From the NCBI GenBank assembly GCA_964390645.1, contig CAYMLL010000014.1, positions 1-55,014 of the forward strand: 55,014 nt of DNA, in the 5' to 3' direction. The translations under genes and the position numbers were made by a program. This DNA comes from CAYMLL01 sp964390645. Lineage in GTDB: Bacteria > Planctomycetota > UBA8108. The notes beneath the pieces are model-generated. The model did not search any database and had not been told where the DNA came from. It saw only the letters and a list, made by a program, of their open reading frames with translations. Shown here piece by piece: positions 24,200 to 33,360 of this stretch (position 1 is the stretch's first letter; the number at the start of each line of letters is the position of its first letter).

Positions 24200-26347
24200 C
24201 TAGTTCTGCAGCTCTTTCCAGAAGACCATTTCCATCATACCCTCCACCGGATCGCGCTTGACGATCAACAATCCGGACTTGACCAGAGGGCTGTTCTCGG
24301 CCCTCGCCTTCAGCTTGATCGAAAAGTAGGTGCTACCGAAGACCATCACCGAGCCGTAGTCGTTGAGGACCCGCTGCAGCACGCTGTCGTCCTCCTCGCT
24401 GACGCGATCGATCCCGATCTTGCTCGACAGGATGTCCTCCTGACCTCCGTCCGTGCCGTCGACAAGCTCGATCTGATTGAGGTTCGTGAAGTAGTTGGTC
24501 TCCATATCGTCCATCTGGACGCCCGCGTCGTAGGCGCCGTAGCCGCCGGAGCCCGCCATGCCGACCGGATCATCGTAGAGAGACTCCGCGCCGAGTCCGT
24601 CGTAGAGACCGTCCAGGCCATCCTCCTCGGTCGGCGGCTTACGCCGCGGCTGACCGAGATCGGGCGTGTCCGCGACGTTCGTGGTGACGCCCTCGCCGGA
24701 CTCGTCGTACGGCTGCATGCCGTAGCGATGCTGGTTGATCAGGACGGCGACCTGGTTCGCCTGGCCGTCGGCGCCCTCGGTCAGTGACGGCAGCAGCGCG
24801 TAGAGTACCGGCACCGACGCCGTGTTGAGGTTGATCTTGCCCGTCGAGAAGGTCGTGAAAATCTCGCGCATACCCATCGGTAACGTCGGCTCGGCAACAT
24901 ACTCGCTGTCGCTCTCCTCGTCGTAGAGCTGCGCGGGGCCGGTCATGCCACGCGTCAACGAGTTGCCCTCGAGACCACCGATGCCGGGGAAGTTCATGTG
25001 GGAGCCGAACTGTTCCTCGAGCTCCTGCAGCTCCTCATGGCGCAGGGCCTGCTCCTCCAGGAAGTAATCGTCGTACGTGAAGTTCGCGACGAGGTCACCG
25101 AACTTGTCGCGGCTGATGACGAATCCACCGTCCAGAATGAGCCCCTCCTCCGGAATCTCCTTCGGCACCGGACCGAAGTAGAGCTCCGAGGTGACGTTCT
25201 CGAGGTTGAGGAGCTCGGCGGTATCGTAGAGGCGATTCTGCACCTCCGCCGTACGACGAGCGATCACGTAGTCGACGATCTCGTCGGCGATCTGCGAGGA
25301 CTCGTAGGTGCCATCGTAGAAGAATCCACGGTCCTCGTTGAGGCTGATAACGACCTCGATCGCACGCGCGAGCATCTGTGTCGTCGCCTCGAGGCGCTCC
25401 GCGGACGGCTCGACGAACTCCATGAGCGCGCGTTCCTCGCCGAGCCCCATCGCGGCCTCCGCCGCCGTGACGGACTCGTCCTCGGGCGTCTCCGGATCGT
25501 CCTGCGGGGCCTCATCGCCCTGGCCGGGGCGCGACCGCTCACGCGCATTGCCGAGGAGGCCGATCTCCTCGCGCATGCGACGGGCGAGCGTGCGGCTGCC
25601 CTCTTCGCCCGTGCCGGCCTCCTGCGCCAGGCCGGCAAGGTCGCCCTCGGTCAGCGTGCCGTCGGGTCCGGTGACAGCGCCGTCCTCCTCCGGCACGCGA
25701 ACGTACCGGAAAATCCGGTTGAGATCGAAGCGACGCTCGTTGTCCACGATCTCGACCTTCACCTCGACGTCGCCGAGCGACTGCGTCTGCGAGTTGAAGA
25801 CGGCCTCGAGGAGGTAGTCGATGTGTTGCGGCGAGCCACCTGCGGCCACTCCCGGCGACGCACCCCCGACACCGGCGATCGGCACGAAGCTGGAGTCGTC
25901 CGCGGTCGCGTCGCCCCCCCCCGCACCGCCTCGCCCCGCGCCGCCGCGCCCGCCACCGGCCCGACCACCACCGGCGAGGCCCGCGTCGGCGTCACCCGGA
26001 TTCGCGCCCGGCGCTCCAGCCCCCTGCGAGTCAGCGCCCTCGGAGTAGTCCTGGGACAGGTCCTCCACCAGCTGGGCGACGACGAGCTGGGCGACGGAGT
26101 AAAGGGCGTCCTGTGACTGGATATCCCCGTGGCGCACCTGCGCGACCCTCTCCTCCATCTTCGTGTAGAAGTGCAGGTGGAAGACCACCATATAGAGTAC
26201 GACGAAGAGGATCATCACCACCATCAAGGCGATGCCTCCCCTTCGGCAGCCCGCCAGGACCGTCCGCGGACGCGAGCACTCTCGCAGGCGGGACGCGCCG
26301 GCATCGGCGACGTGAGCCGGTCTGTGGTGAAGACGCGGAGTTCCCAT
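24200..26347 (-). CDS. GspK-like minor pseudopilin
   Basis: GspK starts pseudopilus assembly at the inner membrane. The prepilin peptidase site is clear: GCRRGG/IALMVVMILFVVLYM, with the mature N-terminus IALMVVM lacking the Glu at position 5, as is typical of GspK. The mature part has the long alpha/beta insertion of GspK and the LEPSAERLEA, INLNTASVPVLYALLP and QVAVLINQHRYG segments (the latter a helix-hairpin-helix-like pattern known in GspK). A Gly/Ala-rich low-complexity insertion (about residues 110-140 of the product) is unusual. I use the ATG at 26347, leaving a 42-residue leader; an upstream start at 26503 is less likely. The product is about 715 residues. Confidence 0.82.
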   Translation of the reverse strand: MGTPRLHHRPAHVADAGASRLRECSRPRTVLAGCRRGGIALMVVMILFVVLYMVVFHLHFYTKMEERVAQVRHGDIQSQDALYSVAQLVVAQLVEDLSQDYSEGADSQGAGAPGANPGDADAGLAGGGRAGGGRGGAGRGGAGGGDATADDSSFVPIAGVGGASPGVAAGGSPQHIDYLLEAVFNSQTQSLGDVEVKVEIVDNERRFDLNRIFRYVRVPEEDGAVTGPDGTLTEGDLAGLAQEAGTGEEGSRTLARRMREEIGLLGNARERSRPGQGDEAPQDDPETPEDESVTAAEAAMGLGEERALMEFVEPSAERLEATTQMLARAIEVVISLNEDRGFFYDGTYESSQIADEIVDYVIARRTAEVQNRLYDTAELLNLENVTSELYFGPVPKEIPEEGLILDGGFVISRDKFGDLVANFTYDDYFLEEQALRHEELQELEEQFGSHMNFPGIGGLEGNSLTRGMTGPAQLYDEESDSEYVAEPTLPMGMREIFTTFSTGKINLNTASVPVLYALLPSLTEGADGQANQVAVLINQHRYGMQPYDESGEGVTTNVADTPDLGQPRRKPPTEEDGLDGLYDGLGAESLYDDPVGMAGSGGYGAYDAGVQMDDMETNYFTNLNQIELVDGTDGGQEDILSSKIGIDRVSEEDDSVLQRVLNDYGSVMVFGSTYFSIKLKARAENSPLVKSGLLIVKRDPVEGMMEMVFWKELQN

Positions 26348-26752
26348 CGTTCCAGATGCTTCTTCGGCCTCGAAGGTAACCAGGGTGGAGATCTTCTGCA
26401 CAGGCTGGCCTGCCGGATCGGTCCTGCCGGCGGGTCCGGGCCGAGATTCCGCGACGGACGCCGAATCCCCGGCCGACCGATAGCACAGCAAGCGCGGTTC
26501 CACCGCGCGTCAGAGCCACAAGATGGACCGGAGCTGGCCACCGCATCTTACGCCGAAGTGCTTGCACCGGAAAACTTTATCCGCCGACGAGGGACTCCGC
26601 TGACAGCCCCGGAACCAGGCCGCGGCGAAGGTGGGTGATCCGTGACGGCGCCACGAACCTGTATCCGGTGTTTGAATAAGAAGCACCTCCCGCGGTTCTC
26701 ATCGGCGGGTCCGGAGGGTACAAGGGGTCCTGACCCGGTGCCGCCGACGCTC

Positions 26753-28468
26753 ATGCCCCTGCCGACATCCCACGAGCCCTTCCTCCACGACGTGCCGTCG
26801 ATCCACCGCCGCTATCTGGCGACGTTCGACGTCGCCCGCGTTCCACACCGCTTCACGGACGTCCTGGTGGTCGGAAGCGGCATCGCGGGACTCTCGGCGG
26901 CTCTCGCCGCGTCGTCAAGGAAGGATCTCTCGGTGATCGTCCTGGCGAAGCGCAGCCTCGAGGAGTCGGCGACTCGCTACGCCCAGGGCGGCATCGCGGC
27001 GGTCCTTCGGCCGCAGGTCACCGGAGACTCCGTCGATCAGCACGTCGCGGACTCGCTCGCCGGCGCCGCCGGCCTCGCGGACGAGAACGTCGTACGCTCC
27101 ACGCTGTCCGAGGGGGTCGAGCGCGTGCGGCAGCTGATCGCACTGGGAGCAGGCTTCGACCGCGACGAAAGCGGCGAGCCGCGGCTGACGCGCGAAGGGG
27201 CTCACTCCTTGCCGCGGATCCTCCATCGCGGCGACACGACCGGCCAGGAGATCGAGCGGGCTCTCGTCACGGCGATCGGCGAGCAGAGTAACGTGCTGCT
27301 TCTACCCGACACCTTCGCCATCGATCTGCTCGGGGTCGAAGGCGCGGTCACGGGCGTGCTCACATGGACCGCGAACGGCGAAGTCGAAGCGATCTGGGCC
27401 CGTCAGACCGTCCTCGCGACCGGCGGCGCCGGACGACTCTATCGCGAGACGACGAATCCCGCGATCGCCACGGGTGACGGCCTGGCGATGGCCTTCCGCG
27501 CCGGCGCGACGTTGAGTGATCTCGAGTTCGTGCAGTTCCATCCGACGACGCTCTACGTCGCCGGCGCAGATCGCTTCCTCATCACCGAGGCGATTCGTGG
27601 TGAAGGTGGCGTGCTGCGCGACAGCAAGGGCCGCGCGTTCATGAAAGACCTTCACGCGCTCGGAGACCTCGCACCGCGTGACATCGTATCCCGATCGATC
27701 CTGCGGGTCATGGAGAAGACGGGCGAGAACCGCGTCTGGCTCGATCTCTCGGGAATCGAGCCCCAACGCGTACACGATCGATTCCCCCGGATCCGAGAAA
27801 TCTGTCGCGGGTTCGGTATCGACATCCCGCGTCAGCCGATCCCCGTGCGACCGAGCGCGCACTACTCGATCGGCGGCGTCGCGACCGACATCGATGCACG
27901 AACCGACCTCCCCGGACTGCTCGCCGCCGGCGAGGTCGCGTGCACGGCGCTTCACGGCGCCAACCGTCTGGGCTCGAACTCTCTCCTGGAGGGCCTCGTC
28001 TTCGGTGACCGTGCGGGAGCCACCGCCGCTCGAGCGTGCGACAACACACCGAGACCGGCTCCCGTATCGACGCGCGACGCACCCGGGCAGGGTGACGGCG
28101 TCCGCAACGACCGCGCGATCGAGTCCGGCCACGGCGACGTACCCGGACGCGTACTCAATCTCGACGACCTGCTGACGAGCGTCAAGAGCCTCATGTGGTA
28201 CCGCGTCGGCGTCGAACGAGACGGTGATGGGCTCCGCGGGGCGCTGGAGCAGCTGCGCTCGTGGATGGCCTATCCGATGGGCTCGGATTTCCGTGATCCG
28301 AGGAGCTGGTGCCTCCAGAATGTGCTCCAGACGGCGTACCTCGTGACCGTGTCGGCCCTGCGACGCGAGGAGTCGCGCGGTGTCCACTACCGCTCGGATC
28401 ATCCCGAGCGCGACGACGACCACTGGAGACGTCATCTGACGATCGCCCGACAGGATTTTCCACGCTGA
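26753..28468 (+). CDS. nadB: L-aspartate oxidase NadB
   Basis: NadB oxidises L-aspartate to iminoaspartate, the first step of de novo NAD synthesis, in the cytoplasm with FAD. The product (571 residues from this ATG) has the FAD loop DVLVVGSGIAGLSAALAA, YAQGGIAAVL, RVLATGGAGRLYRETTNP-type signature (TVLATGGAGRLYRETT), the active-site SAHYSIGGV region and HGANRLGSNSLLEGLVFG. An in-frame GTG at 26738 with AAGGGG upstream is an alternative start; a longer frame from 26642 carries a CxxC pair but lacks support. hflX follows after 9 bp. NadA and NadC are not in the window. Confidence 0.93.
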   Translation: MPLPTSHEPFLHDVPSIHRRYLATFDVARVPHRFTDVLVVGSGIAGLSAALAASSRKDLSVIVLAKRSLEESATRYAQGGIAAVLRPQVTGDSVDQHVADSLAGAAGLADENVVRSTLSEGVERVRQLIALGAGFDRDESGEPRLTREGAHSLPRILHRGDTTGQEIERALVTAIGEQSNVLLLPDTFAIDLLGVEGAVTGVLTWTANGEVEAIWARQTVLATGGAGRLYRETTNPAIATGDGLAMAFRAGATLSDLEFVQFHPTTLYVAGADRFLITEAIRGEGGVLRDSKGRAFMKDLHALGDLAPRDIVSRSILRVMEKTGENRVWLDLSGIEPQRVHDRFPRIREICRGFGIDIPRQPIPVRPSAHYSIGGVATDIDARTDLPGLLAAGEVACTALHGANRLGSNSLLEGLVFGDRAGATAARACDNTPRPAPVSTRDAPGQGDGVRNDRAIESGHGDVPGRVLNLDDLLTSVKSLMWYRVGVERDGDGLRGALEQLRSWMAYPMGSDFRDPRSWCLQNVLQTAYLVTVSALRREESRGVHYRSDHPERDDDHWRRHLTIARQDFPR

Positions 28469-28477
28469 CGACCGCGA

Positions 28478-29845
28478 ATGCCCGAGCCACAACGAAAAAC
28501 CGAAGCCACCCCGCGGACGGCACTCGTCATCAAGGCCCAGCTGCGGCAGGATCCACGCTTCGATGACCCGCTCGCCGAGATCCGATCGCTGGCCACGACG
28601 GCGGGGATCGAGGTCGTCGAGAGCTGCGTCCAGCGCCTCGACCGCCCCTCCGCCGCGACGTACCTCCGCAAGGGAAAGGTGCAGGAAGCCGCCGAGCGTG
28701 CCGCCGAGCTCGATGTCGACTTCATCCTTGCCGACAACGACCTCAGCCCGGCCCAGGAGCGCAACATCGAGAAGCTCTCCGAGCGCACGGTCCTCGACCG
28801 CAGCCAGCTGATCATGGACATCTTCGCGCAGCGCGCTCGGACCCACCAGGCGAGGCTGCAGGTGGAGCTGGCACAGCTGCGATACAGCCTGCCGCGGTTG
28901 AAGCGCCTGTGGACGCACCTCTCGCGATACGAAGGCGGTATCGGAATGCGCGGGCCCGGCGAAAAGCAGCTCGAGACCGACAAGCGCATCGTACGCCGAC
29001 GCATCGGGCGGATGGTACGTGAGCTCACCCGCATCGAGAAGCGCAAGGAGTCGACGCTCGAGGGTCGGATGCGGGAGTTCGTCGTGGCTCTCGTCGGCTA
29101 CACGAACGCCGGCAAGTCGACACTGCTCAACGCGCTGACCGGCTCCGACGAGCTCGTCGAGGACAAGCTCTTTGCGACACTCGACACGCGCGTTCGACGC
29201 TGGCAGGTGAACGCCCGTCGCCACGTGTTGCTGACCGACACGGTCGGCTTCATCCGTGATCTGCCTCACCACCTCGTCGCCAGCTTCCACGCGACTCTCG
29301 CGCAGACGCAGCGCGCTGATCTGCTGCTTCATGTCGTCGATGCGAGCTCGAAGGACGCCGTCTGGCAGATCCAGGCGGTGAACCGGGTCCTGAAGGAGCT
29401 CGAGTGCGACGAGAAGCCGACATGGATGGTCCTCAACAAGTGGGACGGCGTCGAGGAGGATCGCGTCATCGAGGCGCGCAACCTCGGTGGGCTCGCCACC
29501 GCCGAGGTCATCGACACGACCGTCGGCGAGAGGGTCCCCGAGAACCCGTGGGAGCCGCGCTGTCACTCGGTCTCGGCTCGTACGCGCGACGGACTCGACG
29601 CGCTGAAGACGAGCGTCCTGGACTACGTGCAGCGCGAGGACTCGCGGCTGGAGCTCGAGGTGCCGCACTCCCGCGGGGACGTCGTGGCTTACCTGCGAGA
29701 GAACGCCGAGATCGAATCCACCGACTACCGCACCGACGGCGTTCACATCGCCTTCGAGATCTCGCCAGCGCGCCGCGAGCGGCTGCGTCGAATCTTCCCC
29801 GAGGGCTTTGCGCCACCGAAAGAAAAGCGTGAGGCGTGGGAGTAG
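28478..29845 (+). CDS. hflX: Ribosome-associated GTPase HflX
   Basis: HflX is a conserved GTPase that binds 50S subunits and splits stalled ribosomes under stress. The 455-residue protein has the glycine-rich HflX segment (GGIGMRGPGEKQLETDKR), then the G domain: G1 GYTNAGKSTLLNAL, G2/G3 with ATLDTRVRRW and DTVGFIRDLPH, G4 NKWD and G5 SVSARTRDGL. All GTP-binding motifs are intact. It starts 9 bp after nadB, so the two form an operon, although they have no obvious functional link. Confidence 0.95.
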   Translation: MPEPQRKTEATPRTALVIKAQLRQDPRFDDPLAEIRSLATTAGIEVVESCVQRLDRPSAATYLRKGKVQEAAERAAELDVDFILADNDLSPAQERNIEKLSERTVLDRSQLIMDIFAQRARTHQARLQVELAQLRYSLPRLKRLWTHLSRYEGGIGMRGPGEKQLETDKRIVRRRIGRMVRELTRIEKRKESTLEGRMREFVVALVGYTNAGKSTLLNALTGSDELVEDKLFATLDTRVRRWQVNARRHVLLTDTVGFIRDLPHHLVASFHATLAQTQRADLLLHVVDASSKDAVWQIQAVNRVLKELECDEKPTWMVLNKWDGVEEDRVIEARNLGGLATAEVIDTTVGERVPENPWEPRCHSVSARTRDGLDALKTSVLDYVQREDSRLELEVPHSRGDVVAYLRENAEIESTDYRTDGVHIAFEISPARRERLRRIFPEGFAPPKEKREAWE

Positions 29846-30318
29846 TCAACAAGGTCTCGAACCTCTGACACGAGGAGACAGCTCGCTCGTCGTCGCGGGA
29901 GCTTTCGACTTCTTCTCCGACATGTCGTCACGAACAGCAGCGGAACGCGTCCTGCGCCACTGCCCGCCGTCTCTCGACTCGGAGTTCTCTGCACTCGGCC
30001 GCCGCGGAATCCTCTGGACCGAATTCCTCTGGACCCGGGCACTTCCATCATCGATCGACCCTGATTTCGGAGATCATGTCGTGCAGGGCCCGCTTATCAT
30101 GTCCCGGGGTGAAGCCGCACGCGACGAATAGCCCCGACCGCGCAGATCACACAGACTTCGAATCCGTCCGCAACGCAGCGAATGATGCACAACAGAACGC
30201 CGGTCGTTCTCGATCGCGATTCCGTGAGCCACGCCAGTGGTTCTCGTTCGTTGGTCTGTCAGCCCGCAATCCGGTCCGGATATCCGGCCACAGGATGACA
30301 CGGCACAGGATTCTGTAG
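29846..30318. other. Intergenic region with a short imperfect direct repeat
   Basis: About 470 bp with no convincing gene on either strand. GAATCCTCTGGACC at 30007-30020 is repeated next to itself as GAATTCCTCTGGACC at 30021-30035. I see no clear promoter or terminator. Confidence 0.4.
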
Positions 30319-31554
30319 ATGGGCGCCATCGCCATCGATCTTCCCGAAGCTGTGCTCGCTGCCCGGGACGGCATCGTAGCGTTCGCGGAGCAGGAGGTCA
30401 TTCCGCGCCACGAGCGGAATCGCGACCTGTTCGACAATCCGAGAGCTCTCTACCGGAACGACGGCCGGTTCTCCGACGCGTTCATCGAGTTGATCAGGGA
30501 GGTGCGGGTCGCCTCGGCCGAGGCCGGCTTCTACCAGATGTGCGCTCCCGGATCGCTCGGCGGCGGGGGACTGGGCCACCTGGCCTACTATGTCGCCTGG
30601 CAGGCTCTGTTCCATCGCTGCGGTCCGCGCAACAAGCTCATGCTCCACGCACTCGCCCACTGGGCGTTCGGACCCAGCCGGCTGCTGGAGCAGGTCACAC
30701 CGGAAGCTCAGGACCGCATCATGCCCGGTCTCATGGAAGGAGCTCGCTCGATGTGCTTCGGGCTGTCGGAACCGGGCGCGGGATCGGACGCCGGCATGAT
30801 CACGACCCGAGCCGTCAAGGACGGTGACGGTTGGCGCATCTCCGGTCGCAAGATCTGGACCAGCAACGCACCCATCGCGGACTACTGCGTGTTGTTCGCG
30901 GTCACCGATCCGGGCAGGGCTGCCGCCAGGCAGGGCGGTATCAGCGCATTCATCGTTCCCACCAGCGCCCCCGGATTCACCGTACAGCGAGTCATCCGGC
31001 TGTTCGGTCATGTTGGCGGAGACGAGGCGGAGCTGGCCGTGGAAGACCTCCACGTCGAGCCCTGGCAGCTGGTCGGAGAGCTGGATCAGGGTTTTGCGGC
31101 CGCGCTCTACGGAGTTTCTCTCGGGCGCATCTACAACTCCGCACGCAGCGTGGGATCGGGCCGCTGGGCCATCGAGCTGGCTCTGGAGTACAGCAAGACC
31201 CGGGAGGCCTTCGGCAGTCGCATCGCCGACTATCAGGGGGTGACGTTTCCCCTGGCGGAGTCTGCCACGGAGCTCCACGCCGCCCATCTCATGGGCATCA
31301 ACGCCTCCATGTTGCTCGATCAAGGCGATGCGGCGGTGAAGGAGCTGAGCATGACGAAGGCATACTCGGTTCAGGTGGGCTTTCGTGCCGTGGATCGGGC
31401 CATGCAAACCCACGGCGCCATGGGCTTCACCAGCGAGCTGGGCCTGACCGAGGCCTGGCACGCGCTACGCATCGTCAACGTGGCCGACGGCACCAACGAG
31501 ATTCTGAATCGCACCATCGCCCGACGCCTTCTGAAGGGCGACCTGGACCTCTGA
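30319..31554 (+). CDS. Acyl-CoA dehydrogenase family protein (ACAD10/11-like)
   Basis: This 411-residue flavoenzyme oxidises an acyl-CoA at the alpha-beta bond. FAD/substrate motifs are present: MCFGLSEPGAGSDAG, GRKIWTSNAP, the RxxFGSRIADYQGV helix and the MQTHGAMGFTSE signature. At the position of the usual catalytic Glu (YEGT in medium-chain enzymes) it has NVADGTNEI, i.e. Asp; ACAD10/11 and relatives have a similar ADG pattern, so the base is probably this Asp. It stands alone between intergenic regions with no ETF or thiolase gene, so the pathway is open. Start is the ATG at 30319 just after a TAG. Confidence 0.9.
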   Translation: MGAIAIDLPEAVLAARDGIVAFAEQEVIPRHERNRDLFDNPRALYRNDGRFSDAFIELIREVRVASAEAGFYQMCAPGSLGGGGLGHLAYYVAWQALFHRCGPRNKLMLHALAHWAFGPSRLLEQVTPEAQDRIMPGLMEGARSMCFGLSEPGAGSDAGMITTRAVKDGDGWRISGRKIWTSNAPIADYCVLFAVTDPGRAAARQGGISAFIVPTSAPGFTVQRVIRLFGHVGGDEAELAVEDLHVEPWQLVGELDQGFAAALYGVSLGRIYNSARSVGSGRWAIELALEYSKTREAFGSRIADYQGVTFPLAESATELHAAHLMGINASMLLDQGDAAVKELSMTKAYSVQVGFRAVDRAMQTHGAMGFTSELGLTEAWHALRIVNVADGTNEILNRTIARRLLKGDLDL

Positions 31555-31710
31555 TCGCATACCGGTTGCAGCTCCGGTCGTGAGCTCGCTCGTGCACGGT
31601 CCGTGTGGTCACGACCGCGGCTCATCGCGGCTTGATCGCTCCGACCACGAGGAGCCGGACCGGAGCTCGAGTCCGCGGCCGGATCCGCGAAGAGAGCTCG
31701 ACCGCCGTGG

Positions 31711-33345
31711 TCATCTCCGCTCCCCGCGCTTCGCTCGCGGCTGCGGTGGTCCCGCGAGCGGCGGAGAGTCGAACGTCGTTCCGTCTCCGGTCACCCGCGG
31801 GTCACCGGTGTCCCCGAGGAGCTTCATGAGTCGTCGCGAGAGCCGATTGCGGACGCCCGCGTAGGACTCGTCCCGGGCGACGTTTCGCGCCTGATCCCGG
31901 TCCTTGCGCAGATCGTAGAGCTCCTCTGCCCGTCTCCGTCCGAACGCGTAGTCGACATAGGGCTTCATCCCCGCGTCGTCGCGACGGGTCGCGATCCAGG
32001 CCTTCGTCGGGCTCGCGTCGAGGTCGGCAAACGCACAGACCGTCCGCCCCTCGAGCTCGTCGTACGATGGCATCTCGCCGGCCGCCGCGCCGAATCCCGG
32101 CCCGACCCCCATCGGCCAGCGCTCCGGCTTGAAGTTACGGATGTACAGGAAGTCCCTCGTTCGGATCCCACGTTGCGGATACGGAAGACGCCCCGGACGG
32201 GCCGATGCGACGTGCCGTTCGCGTCCGAAGACGGCGAAGTCACGACCGGGGTCGACGAGGCCGCTCTTCCCGGAAGTCAGAATCCCGACCAAGCTGCGTC
32301 CGGTCATGGCTCGTGGAGGACTCTCGCCGACAGCCTCGAGAAAGGTCGGGGCGAGATCGGGCAGGTTGACGAAATCCTCGACCACGCGCCCGCCGGGCAC
32401 TCGCCCCGGCCAGCGCACCGCCAGCGGCACATGCACGCCGAAGTCGTAGAGGTTGCACTTGCCGCGCGGAAAGCCCGGTATGCCGTGGTCGCCACTGACG
32501 ACGACGAGGGTCCTGTCGAGCTCGCCGCCGCTCTCGAGCTCGTCGAGAATCACGCCGAGTCCCGCGTCAAAGGCCTGGACCTCGCCGAGATAGTCGCAGA
32601 AATCCTCCCGGACGACGGGGACGTCCGGAAGGAACGCGGGGAGCTTCCCCTCGAGCCTGTCCGGGTCGAGCCCCCAGAGGTCACGACCGGAGCCTCGCAC
32701 CCACTTGCGATGAGTGTTCGTCGGACCGAACCAGTAGCAGAACGGCTGTCCCTTTCGAGCCTCGAGAAAATCACGGAAGTTGCCTCGGACCTCCTCGAGG
32801 AGCCGCTTCCTGGCCGCCTCTCGATCACCGGCCTTGCTGACGAACTGCGAGAAGCCGTTGAAGCGCCGACCCCGACGCTCGAACGAGTACTCGCTTCCGC
32901 CGTACGGCGCGTCGCGCGGCGTCCCGGGAGACCACACCTTGTACGTGAAACCGATGTGATACCCCGTGTCACGGAGAAGGAGCGGATACGTCGGGATCGC
33001 CGGATCCCAGACCGCGCCGGAGAGGATGGCGCCGCGTCCCGTGCGCCAGAAGAACTGCCCGGAGAGGATCGAGCTACGGCACGGCGTGCATGACGGGGCG
33101 TTCACGAAGGCATTCGTGAAGAGCACGCCTTCCCGAGATACCCGATCGAAGTTCGGAGTCTTGACGATGTCACTGGGGCCGCCCGGGTCGATCCTGGCGT
33201 AGGCGCTCGCGTAACGCCCCCAGTCGTCGGCGAACGCGAAGAGGATGTTCGGACGTGGCTCCGGACCCTCACCTCGCAAGCCCGGGGCGCCGACGAGCGC
33301 GAACACGAAGCTGACGACACACGAGATCCGACTTGCCGGTAGCAT
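31711..33345 (-). CDS. Secreted type I sulfatase
   Basis: This 544-residue sulfatase has a signal peptide (MLPASRISCVVSFVFALVGAPG) and the formylglycine signature CTPCR (Cys86) in PSCTPCRSSILSGQFFWRTG. The N-terminal metal site is FAFADDWGRY and a second is VVVSGDHGIPGFPRGK. It belongs to the heparan N-sulfatase-like group judging by the ADDWG and GDHGxxxxRGKxxxYD patterns, so it may act on N-sulfated or related glycans (inference). It starts 15 bp after the TIM-barrel gene, suggesting one transcript. The C-terminus is basic (PQPRAKRGERR), a weaker form of the tails on the tandem sulfatases at 39.7-45.9 kb. Confidence 0.9.
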   Translation of the reverse strand: MLPASRISCVVSFVFALVGAPGLRGEGPEPRPNILFAFADDWGRYASAYARIDPGGPSDIVKTPNFDRVSREGVLFTNAFVNAPSCTPCRSSILSGQFFWRTGRGAILSGAVWDPAIPTYPLLLRDTGYHIGFTYKVWSPGTPRDAPYGGSEYSFERRGRRFNGFSQFVSKAGDREAARKRLLEEVRGNFRDFLEARKGQPFCYWFGPTNTHRKWVRGSGRDLWGLDPDRLEGKLPAFLPDVPVVREDFCDYLGEVQAFDAGLGVILDELESGGELDRTLVVVSGDHGIPGFPRGKCNLYDFGVHVPLAVRWPGRVPGGRVVEDFVNLPDLAPTFLEAVGESPPRAMTGRSLVGILTSGKSGLVDPGRDFAVFGRERHVASARPGRLPYPQRGIRTRDFLYIRNFKPERWPMGVGPGFGAAAGEMPSYDELEGRTVCAFADLDASPTKAWIATRRDDAGMKPYVDYAFGRRRAEELYDLRKDRDQARNVARDESYAGVRNRLSRRLMKLLGDTGDPRVTGDGTTFDSPPLAGPPQPRAKRGERR

Positions 33346-33360
33346 ACGTTGTCTCCTGGA

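Noticed and set aside
26348..26503. N-terminal extension of the GspK-like protein up to 26503
   Set aside because: It would place about 50 more residues before an already long prepilin leader, and the sequence has no membrane or signal features.
27302..29746. 814-codon open frame on the minus strand opposite nadB and hflX
   Set aside because: High-GC antisense shadow. It mirrors two clearly identified plus-strand genes and its sequence has no recognisable domain.
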